64,000 nt of DNA from Takakia lepidozioides (lineage: Eukaryota; Streptophyta; Takakiopsida; Takakiales; Takakiaceae): assembly GCA_030704615.1 (NCBI GenBank), contig CM060734.1, positions 59,598,042 to 59,662,041 on the forward strand, written 5' to 3'. Below, in pieces: positions 24,363-35,348 of the stretch; position 1 is the first letter of the stretch; each line of letters starts with the position of its first letter. Position numbers and translations under genes: made by a program. The notes under the pieces were generated by a model, which worked only from the letters and a program-made list of their open reading frames with translations, was not told where the DNA came from and ran no database searches.

Positions 24363-24450
24363 GCTGTCGTGCACATACATATCGCTACACAACTACATCG
24401 CTGTTCAAACTACACCACACATATATGCACAATAAAGTAGTCTACCACAA

Positions 24451-24470
24451 TCGCCCCCCTAGCTAGTGGA
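24451..24470 (-). promoter_or_regulatory. Candidate polypurine tract, element B
   Basis: On the minus strand AGCTAGGGGGGCGAT precedes TGTGGTAGACTAC. The same AGCTAGGGGGGCGATTGTG arrangement occurs in element C near 39819-39837. This placement just after the last coding domain suits the plus-strand primer site. Tract length is short. Confidence 0.4.
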
Positions 24471-24712
24471 TAGGTCCCTCTAACTCCAGATAGCTACAAG
24501 ATGTAATAGCCACAGCCGTACTAAGTCCTCTAACACTGTCCCTATTGTACTCAAACTCTATAGACCAAGAGGCCGGGTACAAGAGTAGCCCTATCGTTAG
24601 TCGTCGTCTTGCAATCTGTAAACTTGAGCCAGGATCTTGTATGTTCAAGGTCTCCTAGTAGCTTGGCCTTGCATTTCTTGTTAGCCTTCCATGGTTGTAT
24701 CCACTCCCACTA

Positions 24713-24859
24713 TCCAATGCAATGTGGACATAACCAATCCCCATCAGGAACCATCTCAAGAGGTGGAGTCAAGCATCCCATATGCCAACCTCTAGACCAT
24801 CGATGACACACCAGCATGGTGGCTGCCCCTCTAGCAGACCCACACAACATGCACCTCAA
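24713..24859 (-). pseudogene. PHD finger at the end of the polyprotein (element B)
   Basis: Cys4-His-Cys3 zinc finger with CMLC at its start, then CHRW where CDRC is expected, then H and C in SRGWHMGC, and LCPHC followed by a stop. The W before LCPHC is the aromatic residue typical of PHD fingers. PHD fingers bind histone H3 tails, often around Lys4. Here it lies directly downstream of the integrase C-terminal region, in the position where many Ty3 elements carry a chromodomain. In this copy one zinc ligand is lost (C to W). The matching copy at 40080-40226 retains that ligand but has lost the last one. Confidence 0.75.
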
Positions 24860-24929
24860 ACTTGCAGGTACCACTGCCAAGTTTGGGTCAATCATGCCAT
24901 CGACATTTGGAGGTGATATGGCGCACAAT

Positions 24930-26000
24930 TACGCACATGGTCCTTCCAAGTTATGCCATCCCGACCCTCCAAGATCAAGACGCCTGAGGGCAATACCTCT
25001 CGAACCCTCAAAATAATACATCCTGCAGTCACATCCAAGGTCGTAGGAGCAGTCTGCTGCAGATAGACATAGTCACCAGGGTTAAATCTCCGAACCCAGG
25101 ACGATAGCCCCCACCATGTATGGTAGCATAACTCAACGTATCACGATGTTGTGCAATGACAAGGTTTTCGAAAACCATGGGCATGACTTTCTTGAACATT
25201 TATGCACGCTGATCACATGCACGTGCCCACACGTCCGGATTGTCAAGGTTAAGAACTGTAGCAGCTTCTCTACAAATGGATGTAGGCAAATCCGGCTCTC
25301 GGCCAAAGAGAGAAGGAGGCAAGTAATGCTTGCTTGCTGAACCTGTAGCCCATGGCTAACCAAGGTAACTGAAGGTCTCAATCTCTTAGGTGTCCCTTCT
25401 GCAAGCCATACTTGTGCAAACCCCTCTTTACTGTCTGAACAACCCTCTCTGCCAAGCCATTGGCCTCAGGATGATCCCGAGAAGTGGTGCGGTGGTCTAC
25501 CAAGGCATTGTCACACAAAGCCTGAAACTCCCCCAAGAACTCTCTTCCTTGGTCCCTGAGTACCTCAGCTGGAGCACCGAATCGGCTAAGTACACAATCC
25601 AATAATGCATACGCAGCTCCCTCACTAGCCTTATCAGGCAATGGAACCAACTCGATCCACTTGGAGAAGTGCTCCACCATCACCAACACGTACTTGTTGT
25701 GGCGCATGGTCAGTAGCAACGGCCCTGCGAAGTCAAAACTCCATCTGTAGCCCAATCCCATGATCGGAAGAGGGTACAATTGTGGAGTAGGGGCGTTGAA
25801 TGAAGCACGCACCCTATCACACGCCATGCACCTAGCCACAAATTGTTGCACCTCTGTGTGCATACCACGCCACCAATACTGCCCCTGCAGTAGACTATAA
25901 GTGCGTCGCACCCCAAAATGTCCCAACTCCTCATGGGCATGTCGCACTAACTGTGCCCGCTATGTTGGGTGAGGCACAATCCGCACTTGACCGTCATCTC
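24930..26000 (-). pseudogene. Integrase region (element B)
   Basis: Ty3-type integrase. An HHCC zinc region includes HEELGHFGVRRTYSLLQGQY and CMACDRVRASF. The core follows with the first Asp in WSFDFAGPL, the second in LRDQGREFLGEF and the Glu within HPEANGLAERVVQTVKRGL, read from about 25750 to 25420. The C-terminal region (25380-24930) is interrupted by stops and leads into the PHD finger. The enzyme inserts element cDNA into chromosomes; this family leaves 4-base duplications. This copy is inactive because of stops. Confidence 0.85.
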
Positions 26001-26259
26001 ACACTCGGAGCAGGTGTGTCCCCTCCCACTTGAACCTATTGGCTCGTTGTAGGATCCGATCCCTCTCCTTGGCAGTCACAGTGGCTGTCGTGTCTCCAGT
26101 GCGGAGATAGTCCAACACAACTGAATCCTCATGTATATCTTTGGCGCCACCTTGCTTATTGTTGGCCTCAGGGTCCTCAGACACTTGATCTACAGTCACC
26201 CTTGTTGCAGGTCCAATCTGGCCTTCCGCTGCCAAGATACACAGAAATGCAGATGCATG

Positions 26260-26562
26260 TCATCCGGGCACCATCTCCTCGTCCGTCTCACCATGCCACC
26301 AAGCTCCAGTGTCATCCTGCTGGCTCGTGCATGGATTGCGACTCAACCCATCTACATCTCGATTGACCAAACCCGGTCGATGCACAACCTGAAAGTCATA
26401 CTCTTGAAGTATGAGTGCCCACCGTGCAAGCTTCCCCGTAAGCTTGTCTGACTCCATCAACCACTTAAGTGGTTGGTGATCCGTGACAAGGGTGAAGAGA
26501 TTGCCGTATAGATAGCACTTGAAGTGTGCCACGGCCCACACTGCAGCTAAGCATTCTCCCAC
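26260..26562 (-). pseudogene. RNase H domain fragment (element B)
   Basis: Contains ECLAAVWAVAHFKCYLYGNL and FTLVTDHQPLKWLMESDKL, followed by QEYDFQVVHRPGLVNRDVDG, the standard Ty3 RNase H and tether signature. Its upstream part was removed by the deletion described at 26564-26625. RNase H degrades the RNA strand during reverse transcription. Confidence 0.85.
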
Positions 26563-26563
26563 G

Positions 26564-26625
26564 GGGAATCATAGGTAATCTTGTGCTTGAAATCTGGCCC
26601 TCTTGGATGAATTTGGACCCACACT
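26564..26625. other. 62-base filler from a CACTA internal repeat at an RT deletion
   Basis: Alignment of B with C shows that about 750 bases of B (equivalent to 41938-42685, including the RT catalytic box) are missing. They are replaced by about 62 bases that start GGGAATCATAGGTAAT and include CCCTCTTGGATGAAT and GGACCCACAC. This filler matches the internal repeats of the CACTA element at 31679-31740 and 32951-33012, with a handful of differences from each. The pattern fits deletion repair using a TE copy as patch. Confidence 0.75.
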
Positions 26626-26639
26626 CAAAGTGCTAAAGA

Positions 26640-27063
26640 TTTTGGCATGCCCAATGGCATCAAAGATCTCCTCTGGTGTCGGCATGGAATACCTATTGGA
26701 CTTGGTCTGACGATTTACAGGCTAGTAATCACCGCACATACGTCTCTCCGTCCAATTGCCATAGACATCCTTCTTGGCTGGCATCACTGTGGCTGAAGCA
26801 TACTCTCCCCCAGATAGCTCCACCAAACCAGCCTCCCAAAGGTCCTGAGTTCTCATCTGAATCAAGGACCTCTCCATGTCACTGTATCTATAGGGTCTTC
26901 GAAAGATTGGCGTGTCAACCAATTCAATGCAAATCTCTTGACCCTTCAATGCTCCTAAGTCCTTCAAACTGAAGACAAAGCAGTTTCTGTAAGCCCTCAA
27001 GAACCGCCGTATACGTCGTCTCTCTCCTCCGGTGACTATAGGTCCAACATCAGGCTCCTCCAT
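26640..27063 (-). pseudogene. Reverse transcriptase N-terminal part (element B)
   Basis: Retains CFVFSLKDLGALKGQEICIE, FRRPYRYSDMERSLIQMRTQ and the fingers motif ASATVMPAKKDVYGNW. Further RT sequence to about 26640 is damaged. The palm with the catalytic YIDD, present in element C at 42481-42492, is deleted here. Upstream it is joined to the methyltransferase domain by a low-complexity linker. Confidence 0.85.
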
Positions 27064-27414
27064 GACTGCAACCTTGAGTCCAGCAGGCTTAGAGGTAGAA
27101 GACGCGTCACGTGGTTGCTATGCTGCAACCTCTTGAGCAGTGACCACTGCCTCCTCCGTTAGTGACAATGTCTCATCCTGCCCCATCATCCCATCCTTGA
27201 GGACCTCCTCAACTCAAGAAAAATCCCCAACCTGATCCATCACCGCCGCCTTGGCTGCCAACTCCTTCTGAACCTCGAGCACCTCCCACGTGTGCCATGG
27301 ATGCGGCCTGCATCTTGTGGTCCTCACCTGTTCGCCCCCACTCACTACCTGTACCGTCTCGGTAGGCAGGGAGACCCTCAAGGGAAGTGTACTCCGTACT
27401 CTGCGTTGCTCAAC

Positions 27415-28379
27415 CATAGCCAAGCTGATAATCCAGGTCAAGCAATTGAGGTCCATTGCTTGCCCCAACACCTGGCGACGTGATGCCTCAGAAAGAGATG
27501 GCACCGCCGTGGTACCAGTGGTAAAACCCATTGCCCGCTCGCGCTCGTCAGCATTAGGCTCCACTAATTGCTGCAACTGGCTATCCCACAAGAGGCCAGG
27601 TCCACCATCCCGAAAAGCATGAGATCCTAGAAAGCTGAGCAGTGTAGGCAATGCGGCTCGTGGGTGACTCGTCTTATTGACCACTGCCAAAGGTGATCGG
27701 TCATCGTGTCTTACACGCTGAGACTGTCTCCCTATGTCCAAAATGCTATCCACCGTCAGGTGTGTGGTGGCCGCTGCACCCCATCAAATGCACACTTGAG
27801 CAGTGCAGGTGGCATCAAGTTGGTCCACCATAGTTGTGGGCGATGAGCCCGTGACCCCACTGCTGGTGTGTCCAGCAACACTGCTAACCCAAGCCAAGAC
27901 CGCACTTGATACACACTGGCCATCACCTTGGCTCGAGAATCACCCATCAATGGCACATTCTCCAAGCTATATGCCGGAGAGTCTGTTTGCTGAAGCTGTA
28001 AATAGCGTAGGACCCTCAACATCTCCCAAAACAGGCGTGACCTTGAGTCTTGTAACCCATTGTCATGCCTAGTTGATGAATGCCCTTGGCATGGCCAACC
28101 TGCCACTACCAAGTGAATAGGGTCAATCCGCTCTAAATGATGCGCCCCCAGCAAAGAGATGTCTGCTGGCAATGCTTGTTGGTATCCACGAACTGTAGAC
28201 ACTGGCAACGAAGCAGGGTACTGCTGCACCAACTGAGCAACATGGCGTAGTGAGATGCATCGTGCAGTCTCATCCCTCTCCACATACAGGTAACGTCAAA
28301 CTCGTACACCTGCCTGCAGCATTGCAGCCAATCCAGTGCTGATCCCGCCAAACAAGTCCCGAAGGCATATGCCTTCATC
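27415..28379 (-). pseudogene. DNA cytosine-5 methyltransferase domain within the polyprotein (element B)
   Basis: About 320 codons between protease and RT. Motif I (SAM binding) is DLFGGISTGLAAMLQAG, and a motif-II-like acid is in YVERDETAR. Motif IV with the catalytic Cys is VVAGWPCQGHSS (Cys codon 28089-28091). DSRSRLFWEMLRVLRYLQ follows, then motif VI YSLENVPLMG and a motif-VIII-like RAHRPQLWWTNL. The C-terminal block is NADERERAMGF and SRRQVLGQAMDLNC. The order is canonical I to X, and AHRxRxxWxNL resembles DNMT3 family members, whereas plant DRM proteins are permuted. It would transfer methyl groups to DNA cytosine. This copy has a TGA at 28296-28298 (TGG in element C) and a frameshift near 27757-27775. 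Confidence 0.9.
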
Positions 28380-29891
28380 CGGGCACTGCCACACAAGAGG
28401 TGTGGTGTCCATTGGCGACAACTGAGGTGGTCCTGGTGCAATCACCATATTTTCCTCCTCTCTTGACGGTACGAAGGCCTCTACCCAGGCTTGTTGCACC
28501 CGTCTATCAGCAGTCTGCTGCAAATCCTTGCTCGTACCCCACAATGGAGTGTGAGCAACCATGGCAGACAACTCCACCGTACCATGCATATCATCATGCT
28601 CTGCTGGAGGTGGCATATCCTTTGCATTGGCATTGCCCTCCAACAACTCTTCAGGCCAACTAACTACAGCTGTGAAGGCTGCTAGTGTTGGCATCTTGCC
28701 CCGCTGGGCAGCAGCAACACCCCCAATGAATGTCACAGGGAGCTGTACTTGACAACCATCCCCTGACTGCCATCCAGGCCTGTAGGATGCCGACTCCTCC
28801 CAAAAATCCAGGGTAAAGCCCATAGGATATAACACTGCCCCACCAACGAGGACATCGTAAGAGACCGCATCTGTCACAATGGCCTTGGCTCGCATCATTG
28901 AGCCATCTATAGGATGATTCGGCTGTAGTCTAATGGCCAACTCACGCCGTGTCATGCCCCGAGCCTGCTCTGATCCTCCCAGAGATGTTTGTATCTGGAA
29001 AGGACAAGGCTCCATATCCGCCTCCATGAGGCCCAAACCTGCAATAGCAGCTCTGCCGAACATCAGTGGCTGAGCTCCCGAGTCCATCAAGACCCGCAGT
29101 GGCTGGTACCTCTTGTCTGCCGGTCCATTCAAAGAGAAAATGTCATCCTGGTTGTCTAACAAGACAACTCCAGGTGTCACCATAGCGCGCTCAAAGGCTG
29201 GCCTAGCTGGCAGCTCCGTCAACCTGGCAGCTGCAGCTTGCCATGGCGCAGCCGTGGCAGTCTTGACCCTCAAATCCGAGAATCCCTCTGCCATTACACC
29301 CTCCACTAACTCCGCAGAAAATGAAGTGACCTCCCTACTCTCGCACAGTGTTGCTGCTAGTCTGAACACTGCAGCTGGTCTTACCCCCGGCGTCGCGATC
29401 ATGGTTGCCGAGAACAGTGGGGCTTGACACACAGAGGTGGCTGCCCCCAACAACACACTGATTGCACTAGCCTTGGCAGCCGATGCCAGTGCTGCATGTG
29501 TAGCTCTCCCCAATGGCACAATAACGGCCTCTGTATCTGTTGGGCGAGAAGTAGGTGCCATGGATATCGTCGACACTGTCTCCCCCAAGATGAATGATTG
29601 AGGCAACCTAGCCTGACGGCTTGCCTCCCCACGTTGTGGATCTAACTCCACCTCTGCACCTCGTGGCTCGGGAACTCGTGTTGCTCCTCGAGTGACTGCT
29701 GCAGCAGACTCCACCTGCACTAATGGTAGTGTTGCCCCACACATAAATCCCATGCATTCCATGTCTCCTCCGTCAGGATGACGCTGCTGAGGAGGAACAG
29801 GAGGTGGAACCTCAGGTCTTGGAGCTGGTACCACCTGAGCTGTGGCCATGGCAGCAAGCCTTTGCTCTAGTTGTTGAAGCCGGTTGGCCAT
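28380..29891 (-). CDS. Linker and aspartic protease (retropepsin) part of the polyprotein (element B)
   Basis: An open frame of 531 codons runs from 29891 through the start of the methyltransferase. The first about 200 residues are a low-complexity, Ala/Pro-rich linker following gag. The protease active-site triad is in LRVLMDSGAQPL (DSGA codons 29073-29084), and the C-terminal half includes SYDVLVGGAVLYPMGF near 28830. Retropepsin cuts the polyprotein into working units. About 140 residues separate the protease from methyltransferase motif I. The frame is open throughout, the best preserved stretch of element B. Confidence 0.8.
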
Positions 29892-29959
29892 GCCTTGGCC
29901 AACGCCCTGACCTCCACGTCCGTGGCCATACTGTGCCTTCCCTCGTCCTACACCTCGTG

Positions 29960-30694
29960 CCTGATCACCTCGTCATATCTGAGGTGCTCCACCTCGCCCT
30001 CGGCCACCATTGTTCCCTTGGAACTGGCCTTGCCGCAACTCAGGGTGCAAGTCATAACACTGGGCATCTCCATGCCCATACTTGCCACAATGCCCACACT
30101 GCAACTGTGCAGGCTGTGCTTGTGCCGGCCTTTTGCCACTCTCTGGGCAATCTTTCTTGACATGGGGTCCTCCACATGTCCAACATATCACCCCTGGTTG
30201 TTGTTGGCTTGCAAAAGATGCTACTGGCCTCTACACCTGAGGTCCTCTGTAAGCTCCAAGGAATTTGGGTTGGGAAACCTTGCCCCCCTCTGACCACGCT
30301 GTTGGGCAGTCCCTTGTGCCTGTTGGCTAGCAGCTGCGCCTCGTGCAGGCATGTCCTTGCCAAATCCAATGGTAACAACTCGCTCCTCCACCATATTAAG
30401 CTCAATCCGCTCAGCCAGTAGAAACACATCTGCTAATGTGGGTTGGGCTGCTTGTAACAGGGTTGCATCCCGCACCCTTCTCCTAAGCTCCTTGTCCAAA
30501 ATTCCATACCAGAACTGGATTGCCTGAGCTTCAGTAACCCCTTGGGTCACACTTATCAAGCGCCTCATACGAGTGTAGGCCTCTCGCAAGCTCTCACTGG
30601 ATTTGCGCTGGAAGTCTTGCAAACTTCGCAGCTTCTCTGTCCGTACACCTTGGTAGTTCTTCCGAAACTCCTGGAAGAACTCCACCACCGAGCT
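29960..30694 (-). pseudogene. gag: Gag C-terminal part with two zinc knuckles (element B)
   Basis: From the CACTA insertion edge leftward: EFFQEFRKNYQGVRTEKLRS and VQFWYGILDKELRRR-type sequence (here IQFWYGILDKELRRR) form the retrotransposon-gag domain. Two CCHC knuckles follow, CWTCGGPHVKKDC and CGHCGKYGHGDAQC. A frameshift lies near 30230, and a stop lies just after the second knuckle at about 29973. The 5' half of gag is on the far side of the CACTA element at 34201-34830. Confidence 0.85.
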
Positions 30695-30697
30695 GAA

Positions 30698-33600
30698 CAC
30701 TACAACAGATGAACGTTTTTATGACTGCACATATGACTATTTTTTCAGTCCTATATGCGTTCATGACTACATCACTCTATAGTGAAAAAAACCCTGTCAT
30801 AGCGACTAGTCTTTAGGACTGCATTTTGCAAGTCATAGCCGTGATGTAGTTACAACTCTATGACTTACATACGACTAACTATATGACTACATTGTCTGAT
30901 GAGCGTTGCCTACATGGAGAGGCTTTAGAGGAACACATGCACCACTACGCAAGCGACACATCACGACACCTGTTGCACTTCAGATGTGACATGTGGCACT
31001 TAGACATAATATATGACTAGCATATATGACAGGGTTTATGCCACGTGTCATCAAGAATGTCTCTGAAAATAATTTAATAGTTATATTTGTAATTTTAAAT
31101 TCTTAAATGTATATTTTATTTTTGAAAACAGGGGGATAACAGCTTGGAATTTTTTATTAAATGGTATTAATGTTTAATTTAATAATGTTATATAAAATAA
31201 AAATAGATTAAATGATTTAAATTCTTCATTATATGGTGAAATTCTGATATAAAAACAAAATGGACCCCCCTTGCATACTAGCAACCACAAGGACATTCAA
31301 AATAGACAAGTACAGGGAAATACATGCCCTGTAAATTATATTACAAAAATCCAAGTGAGACCAATGTCCCAATGGACACCTCAAAGGCCACAAGGTCCAA
31401 AAATCCATGCCTGAAAAGGTCCAGTAAGCAAAAAATAAGCAAGCCCACACATGGCTGAATTGTTGTAATACTAGTTTGTTCTGGTGCTACTAGAATCAAG
31501 GACCCTGTTAAACAGTGCAATACTTACGGCCGATTTGATAAGAGGGAAAAAAAAGGGTGAAATGTGTTGAAGAAGGTGCCTTGATTAACAGTGCCTGATT
31601 TGATCAATTGTGCCACTGTTGCTGCGGCTTCCAGTTGACCATCTACCCATGTAGGTTTCTTGTACCTATCCTTCCACAGGGAATCATAGGTAATATGGAG
31701 CTTGAAATCCGGCCCTCTTGGATGAATGTGGACCCACACATCTATCCCTGCTCCTTCAGCTATCCATGCCCTTGCACAAATCATGCATATATCCTCGCCT
31801 TGCTGCTAGCAGCTGACAATGACAGCCAAGTTCTATGACCCAAACCCAGAGTGAGCACAATGGCTTTGTAAGGCCAATGCTACAGGGCATATTCAATACT
31901 ACAATGAGGATACGCAAGCAGCAGATACCATGTGCAAATAAAAAAACAACAAAGGTGGTGAAGGTGCGCAACCTGCCAAAGAGAGGGCGGAGTTGAGGAA
32001 GGATGAAGCAACTACAGACATTGCAAAATGCTCTGATGCGGGCAGAAGGGAAGACCCAGGCCCTGTCGGGGTTCAGCTGGCAAAAGAACAAGCTGCTGAC
32101 AGCAACAACATGGAAGCAGAGTGGATACAAGTTGATTTTGACAAACCTGAGTCCATCAGACAAGGCATTAGAAGGCCCAAACAAAGAACACTGTCTAAAA
32201 TCTGTTATAACATGGGACACAGTCATCAAACACTAACCCAACATGGGTCTTGGCAAACTTTCAGCAAAGCTGAAACAATCACAGAAGCAAAAAAAAGGGC
32301 AAGACCTCAAGGAAAGATGTATGGAGTACCTTTTGCAGTGATCAATGAGTACGTGGAAGGAGGAGAAGCTTACCCATTGTCAAGCACGGAGTACATGATG
32401 CAACCAACAGCACAAGTATTATGTCAGTTCACTCATAATGAGCTGAAGGCACTGGATGAGTTGGACGAGATATACCATATAAGTGATCACACTCCAATAA
32501 GACTACAACAACACCCCACATCAACATGTTGACACATGGAAGTGCAAAGAAGGCCAAAATAGGGGATGGGATGCCTATTATGTAGAAATCCAGCCAAGAC
32601 ATCAAGGATTTAGGGCAAAAACATGGATTTGGTGAAGAAGAATGCATTGGCATGGACAACATCTACAGCTCAGCAGGGTTTGAGTGCCAACCAGAGATAT
32701 TCATGGGAGAGGGTGACAAAAGCGAGGAAGAAGCCAAAACACAAAGCCTTGACGCATTCACTGAAGACTGGGCAGACAAACAGATAAGAGAAGACAGTTC
32801 GCAAGAAACGGATAAGAGGGAAAAACAGGGTGAAATGTGCTGAAGGAGGTGCCTTCAGTAGACGTGCCTGACCTTATCAATCGTGCCGCTGCTGCTACCG
32901 CTTCCAGTTGACCATCTACCCATGTAGGTTTCTTGTAGCTATCCTTCCACAAGGAATCATAGGTAATGTGGAGCTTGAAATCCAGCCCTCTTGGATGAAT
33001 CTGGACCCACACTCTATCCCTGCTCTTTCAGCTATCCATGCCTCTGACAACCTAGAATTCTACCAGCAAACACCCCAACCATACTGGTGTGGAGTTCTTC
33101 CCCAAAACACCCCAACCCTACTTATCACAATCTGAAATGCATCTGCTTCTCTCTGTAGTCCAACAGGCATTCGCCTTTTTATCTCCATTGTCCCACCATT
33201 GACTGGGGTCGGAAAGTGTTCACCCCAAAGCTTCTCCTCACCTCTATTATATGTTTTTGGATACTTCCATGCTGCCACACTGGCAGTAACTTGCCAAAGT
33301 CACTCCAAACCACCACACATCTACCCAACGACCTAACTTACAAAATTCAATATGCATCTTGCGGCCGAGTCTGATGAGAGGGCAACACAGGCTGAAATAG
33401 GTTGAAGAAGAAGGTACCCTACCACATTGTCCTTGACCTGTCCTGACCCATGGAGGATTTGACCGACCATCAACCTAAAAGGACCTCTTGTGTGTGCTGC
33501 TTGTGTCTGTAGTCAGGTAATGTCGGATTGGTCTGTGAGATCGAACCACTACGGCGTAGCTGAGTAGTCAGAGATTGAAACACGCATTCTAAGACCAAGC

Positions 33601-34197
33601 TGACTCTCCCAAGAACGGCGAGCTCGCTTCTCCTCGTCTCGTCTCCTCCTCCTCTTCTCATTCGTGCATCATTTGCTCAACGCCTCCATCCACGCCCCTG
33701 CATATCCTGCTATCATCGCGTTCCATCCCTCGGCTATGTGGTGTGGCGCAGGAGACAAAAAAACGCCAAGTCCCAGCCCTCCTTTCTGTTCACGATTACC
33801 CTAATGGGCAACCTTATTAGCAATTTTTTAAATTTTTTAAACCTAATGGACAACCTTATTTGCATTATATGTGCCTTCAAAATGACACGTGTAGTGATGT
33901 AGTCGTATAAATAGAGCTGTGAAACCATCTTCAGTCATGGAGTCATAAGATTCCATGAAACGTCGTCTACGTGTAGTAAAACATATCACACTAGTCATAT
34001 AAACCATCCCTGTCATCATGGTCAACAATGTTTGACCAATGCTCCCTAACTTTCCGGAGTCATGTAGTGATATCCATTACTACAAAGTCATAAAACTATG
34101 ACTGCAATGCATTTCAGCGCTCTGTAGTCATCTACCTAATGCAGTTTTTATGACTCCGCCAAAGCCGTAGTCCTAAAAACGCTCATCTCTTGTAGTG
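30698..34197. mobile_element. CACTA (En/Spm) transposon, non-autonomous, 3500 bases
   Basis: Ends are CACTACAACAGATGAACG at 30698 and CGCTCATCTCTTGTAGTG at 34197, flanked by the 3-base duplication GAA (30695-30697 and 34198-34200). Both features define the CACTA superfamily. Subterminal regions carry many short ATGACTAC-type motifs in both orientations. Gag of element B is split exactly here, so this insertion is younger than B. No intact transposase is seen. The interior contains direct repeats (separate entry) and plus-strand open frames, such as 31993-32532, that I do not recognise. Confidence 0.9.
31536..33440. repeat. Direct repeats inside the CACTA element
   Basis: A unit of about 235 bases at 31536-31771 recurs at 32810-33042 at roughly 85-90 percent identity. 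A degenerate start of a third copy lies at 33370-33440. Each begins GATAAGAGGGAAAAA (or GATGAGAGGG) and passes through CATCTACCCATGTAGG. On the minus strand the unit encodes HPRGPDFKLHITYDSLWKD and KKPTWVDGQLEA, open in both copies, which suggests origin from a coding exon I cannot name. A 62-base piece of the same unit patches element B at 26564. Confidence 0.7.
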
Positions 34198-34200
34198 GAA

Positions 34201-34830
34201 TCTAGGCACATGTGTTGTAGTCGTGGCAGGAGGAGTAGTAGCACCTTCTGCAGAAGTACCGACACTACTTTTTCCACTACTAGTGCTGGCCGTGGGAGAG
34301 ATTAGTGCTGATGCCGCTACTGGTCGCGGTGTGTCTCGAGTAATGGAGACGTAGTCAGGTGACCAATACATCCTTCACTCCTCAATCTCTGCTTCATGTC
34401 CTTGCCTGAACTTGTGGTAATCGTCCATAGGTGGGCCTTCCAAATGCTGGAACAATCCCTTCTACGCCATGAATGGGGTGAACAGCTGTGGATTGCGCAT
34501 CTGCTGCAAATCACACCAACTGTCGAACTCCTGGATAAAGTCATCTAGTTTGATTGTGCCCACCGCTCTAGAGTACCTACGAGGCCCCTTGGTAGCTCCA
34601 TACATCTCCTCCATGTCGTCCCACAATAATGGCGAAGAAAACTGCACACCTGTTGATGAAGCCTCCGGGTCTGTGTCAGACTCTACACTAGTCGAGGGTG
34701 GAGGTGTAGGTGGTCTGAACCGAATACCTCGTCTTGTAAACCCACTCTCACTGTTACTGCTTGTAGCCGTACTTCCCTTAGAACCCTTGGGTAACTCCGT
34801 GATGACACTCACAATGTGCACCTCCCCCAC
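34201..34830 (-). pseudogene. gag: Gag N-terminal part (element B)
   Basis: The start ATG at 34830 opens MGEVHIVSVITELPKGSKGS, and the frame runs through MEEMYGATKGPRRYSRAVGT and FIQEFDSWCDLQQMRNPQLF to about 34462. After a stop the homologous frame continues to the CACTA junction. The N-terminal 40 residues differ from those of C and C1, while the body is shared, so the two subfamilies have exchanged or diverged at the gag start. Confidence 0.8.
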
Positions 34831-35348
34831 GTGATACTATAAGGCTCTAGTACTAATTCTAATAGTGAGACGGGTGGGCACTTGTTGCAGTTTACGGGTC
34901 ATATCCCAGTGGCTCAGGGCACCTGCACCTGCATCCACCGCAAGGACTCCTATGGTATGATGGTCATCAACCCAGTCTCACCATAGAAGAAACATTGGTG
35001 GTCTTGCTGGTCATCACTCCAGGCTCACCACCGACAACATACTCTAGGATTGACCGGTGATCAAATCCGGCCTAATCCCTATGAAAGCAAGCGCCCACAC
35101 AAAACCAACATGGCGCACAGTGCATACAGGTGTTGGGGGGGATCCAAACACAAGAAATCAAAACATCAACACCCCCACACCAAAATCCATCTGCAGTGTT
35201 GCTCCTGCAGAATATCCCAGTCCAAAAATCTCGGATTGACTGGCCTCCACCAAGAAAGGCTTTGGCAACTACAAGTACAAAGTAATGAAAATAGTAAAGA
35301 GATGGAGGGGAAGAATAGAGGCCCGACCAAGCAAGATCTAATCCTGAT

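Noticed and set aside
29113-30293. Long plus-strand ORFs over gag and the linker
   Set aside because: They are antisense shadows of the GC-rich minus-strand polyprotein with no recognisable domain.
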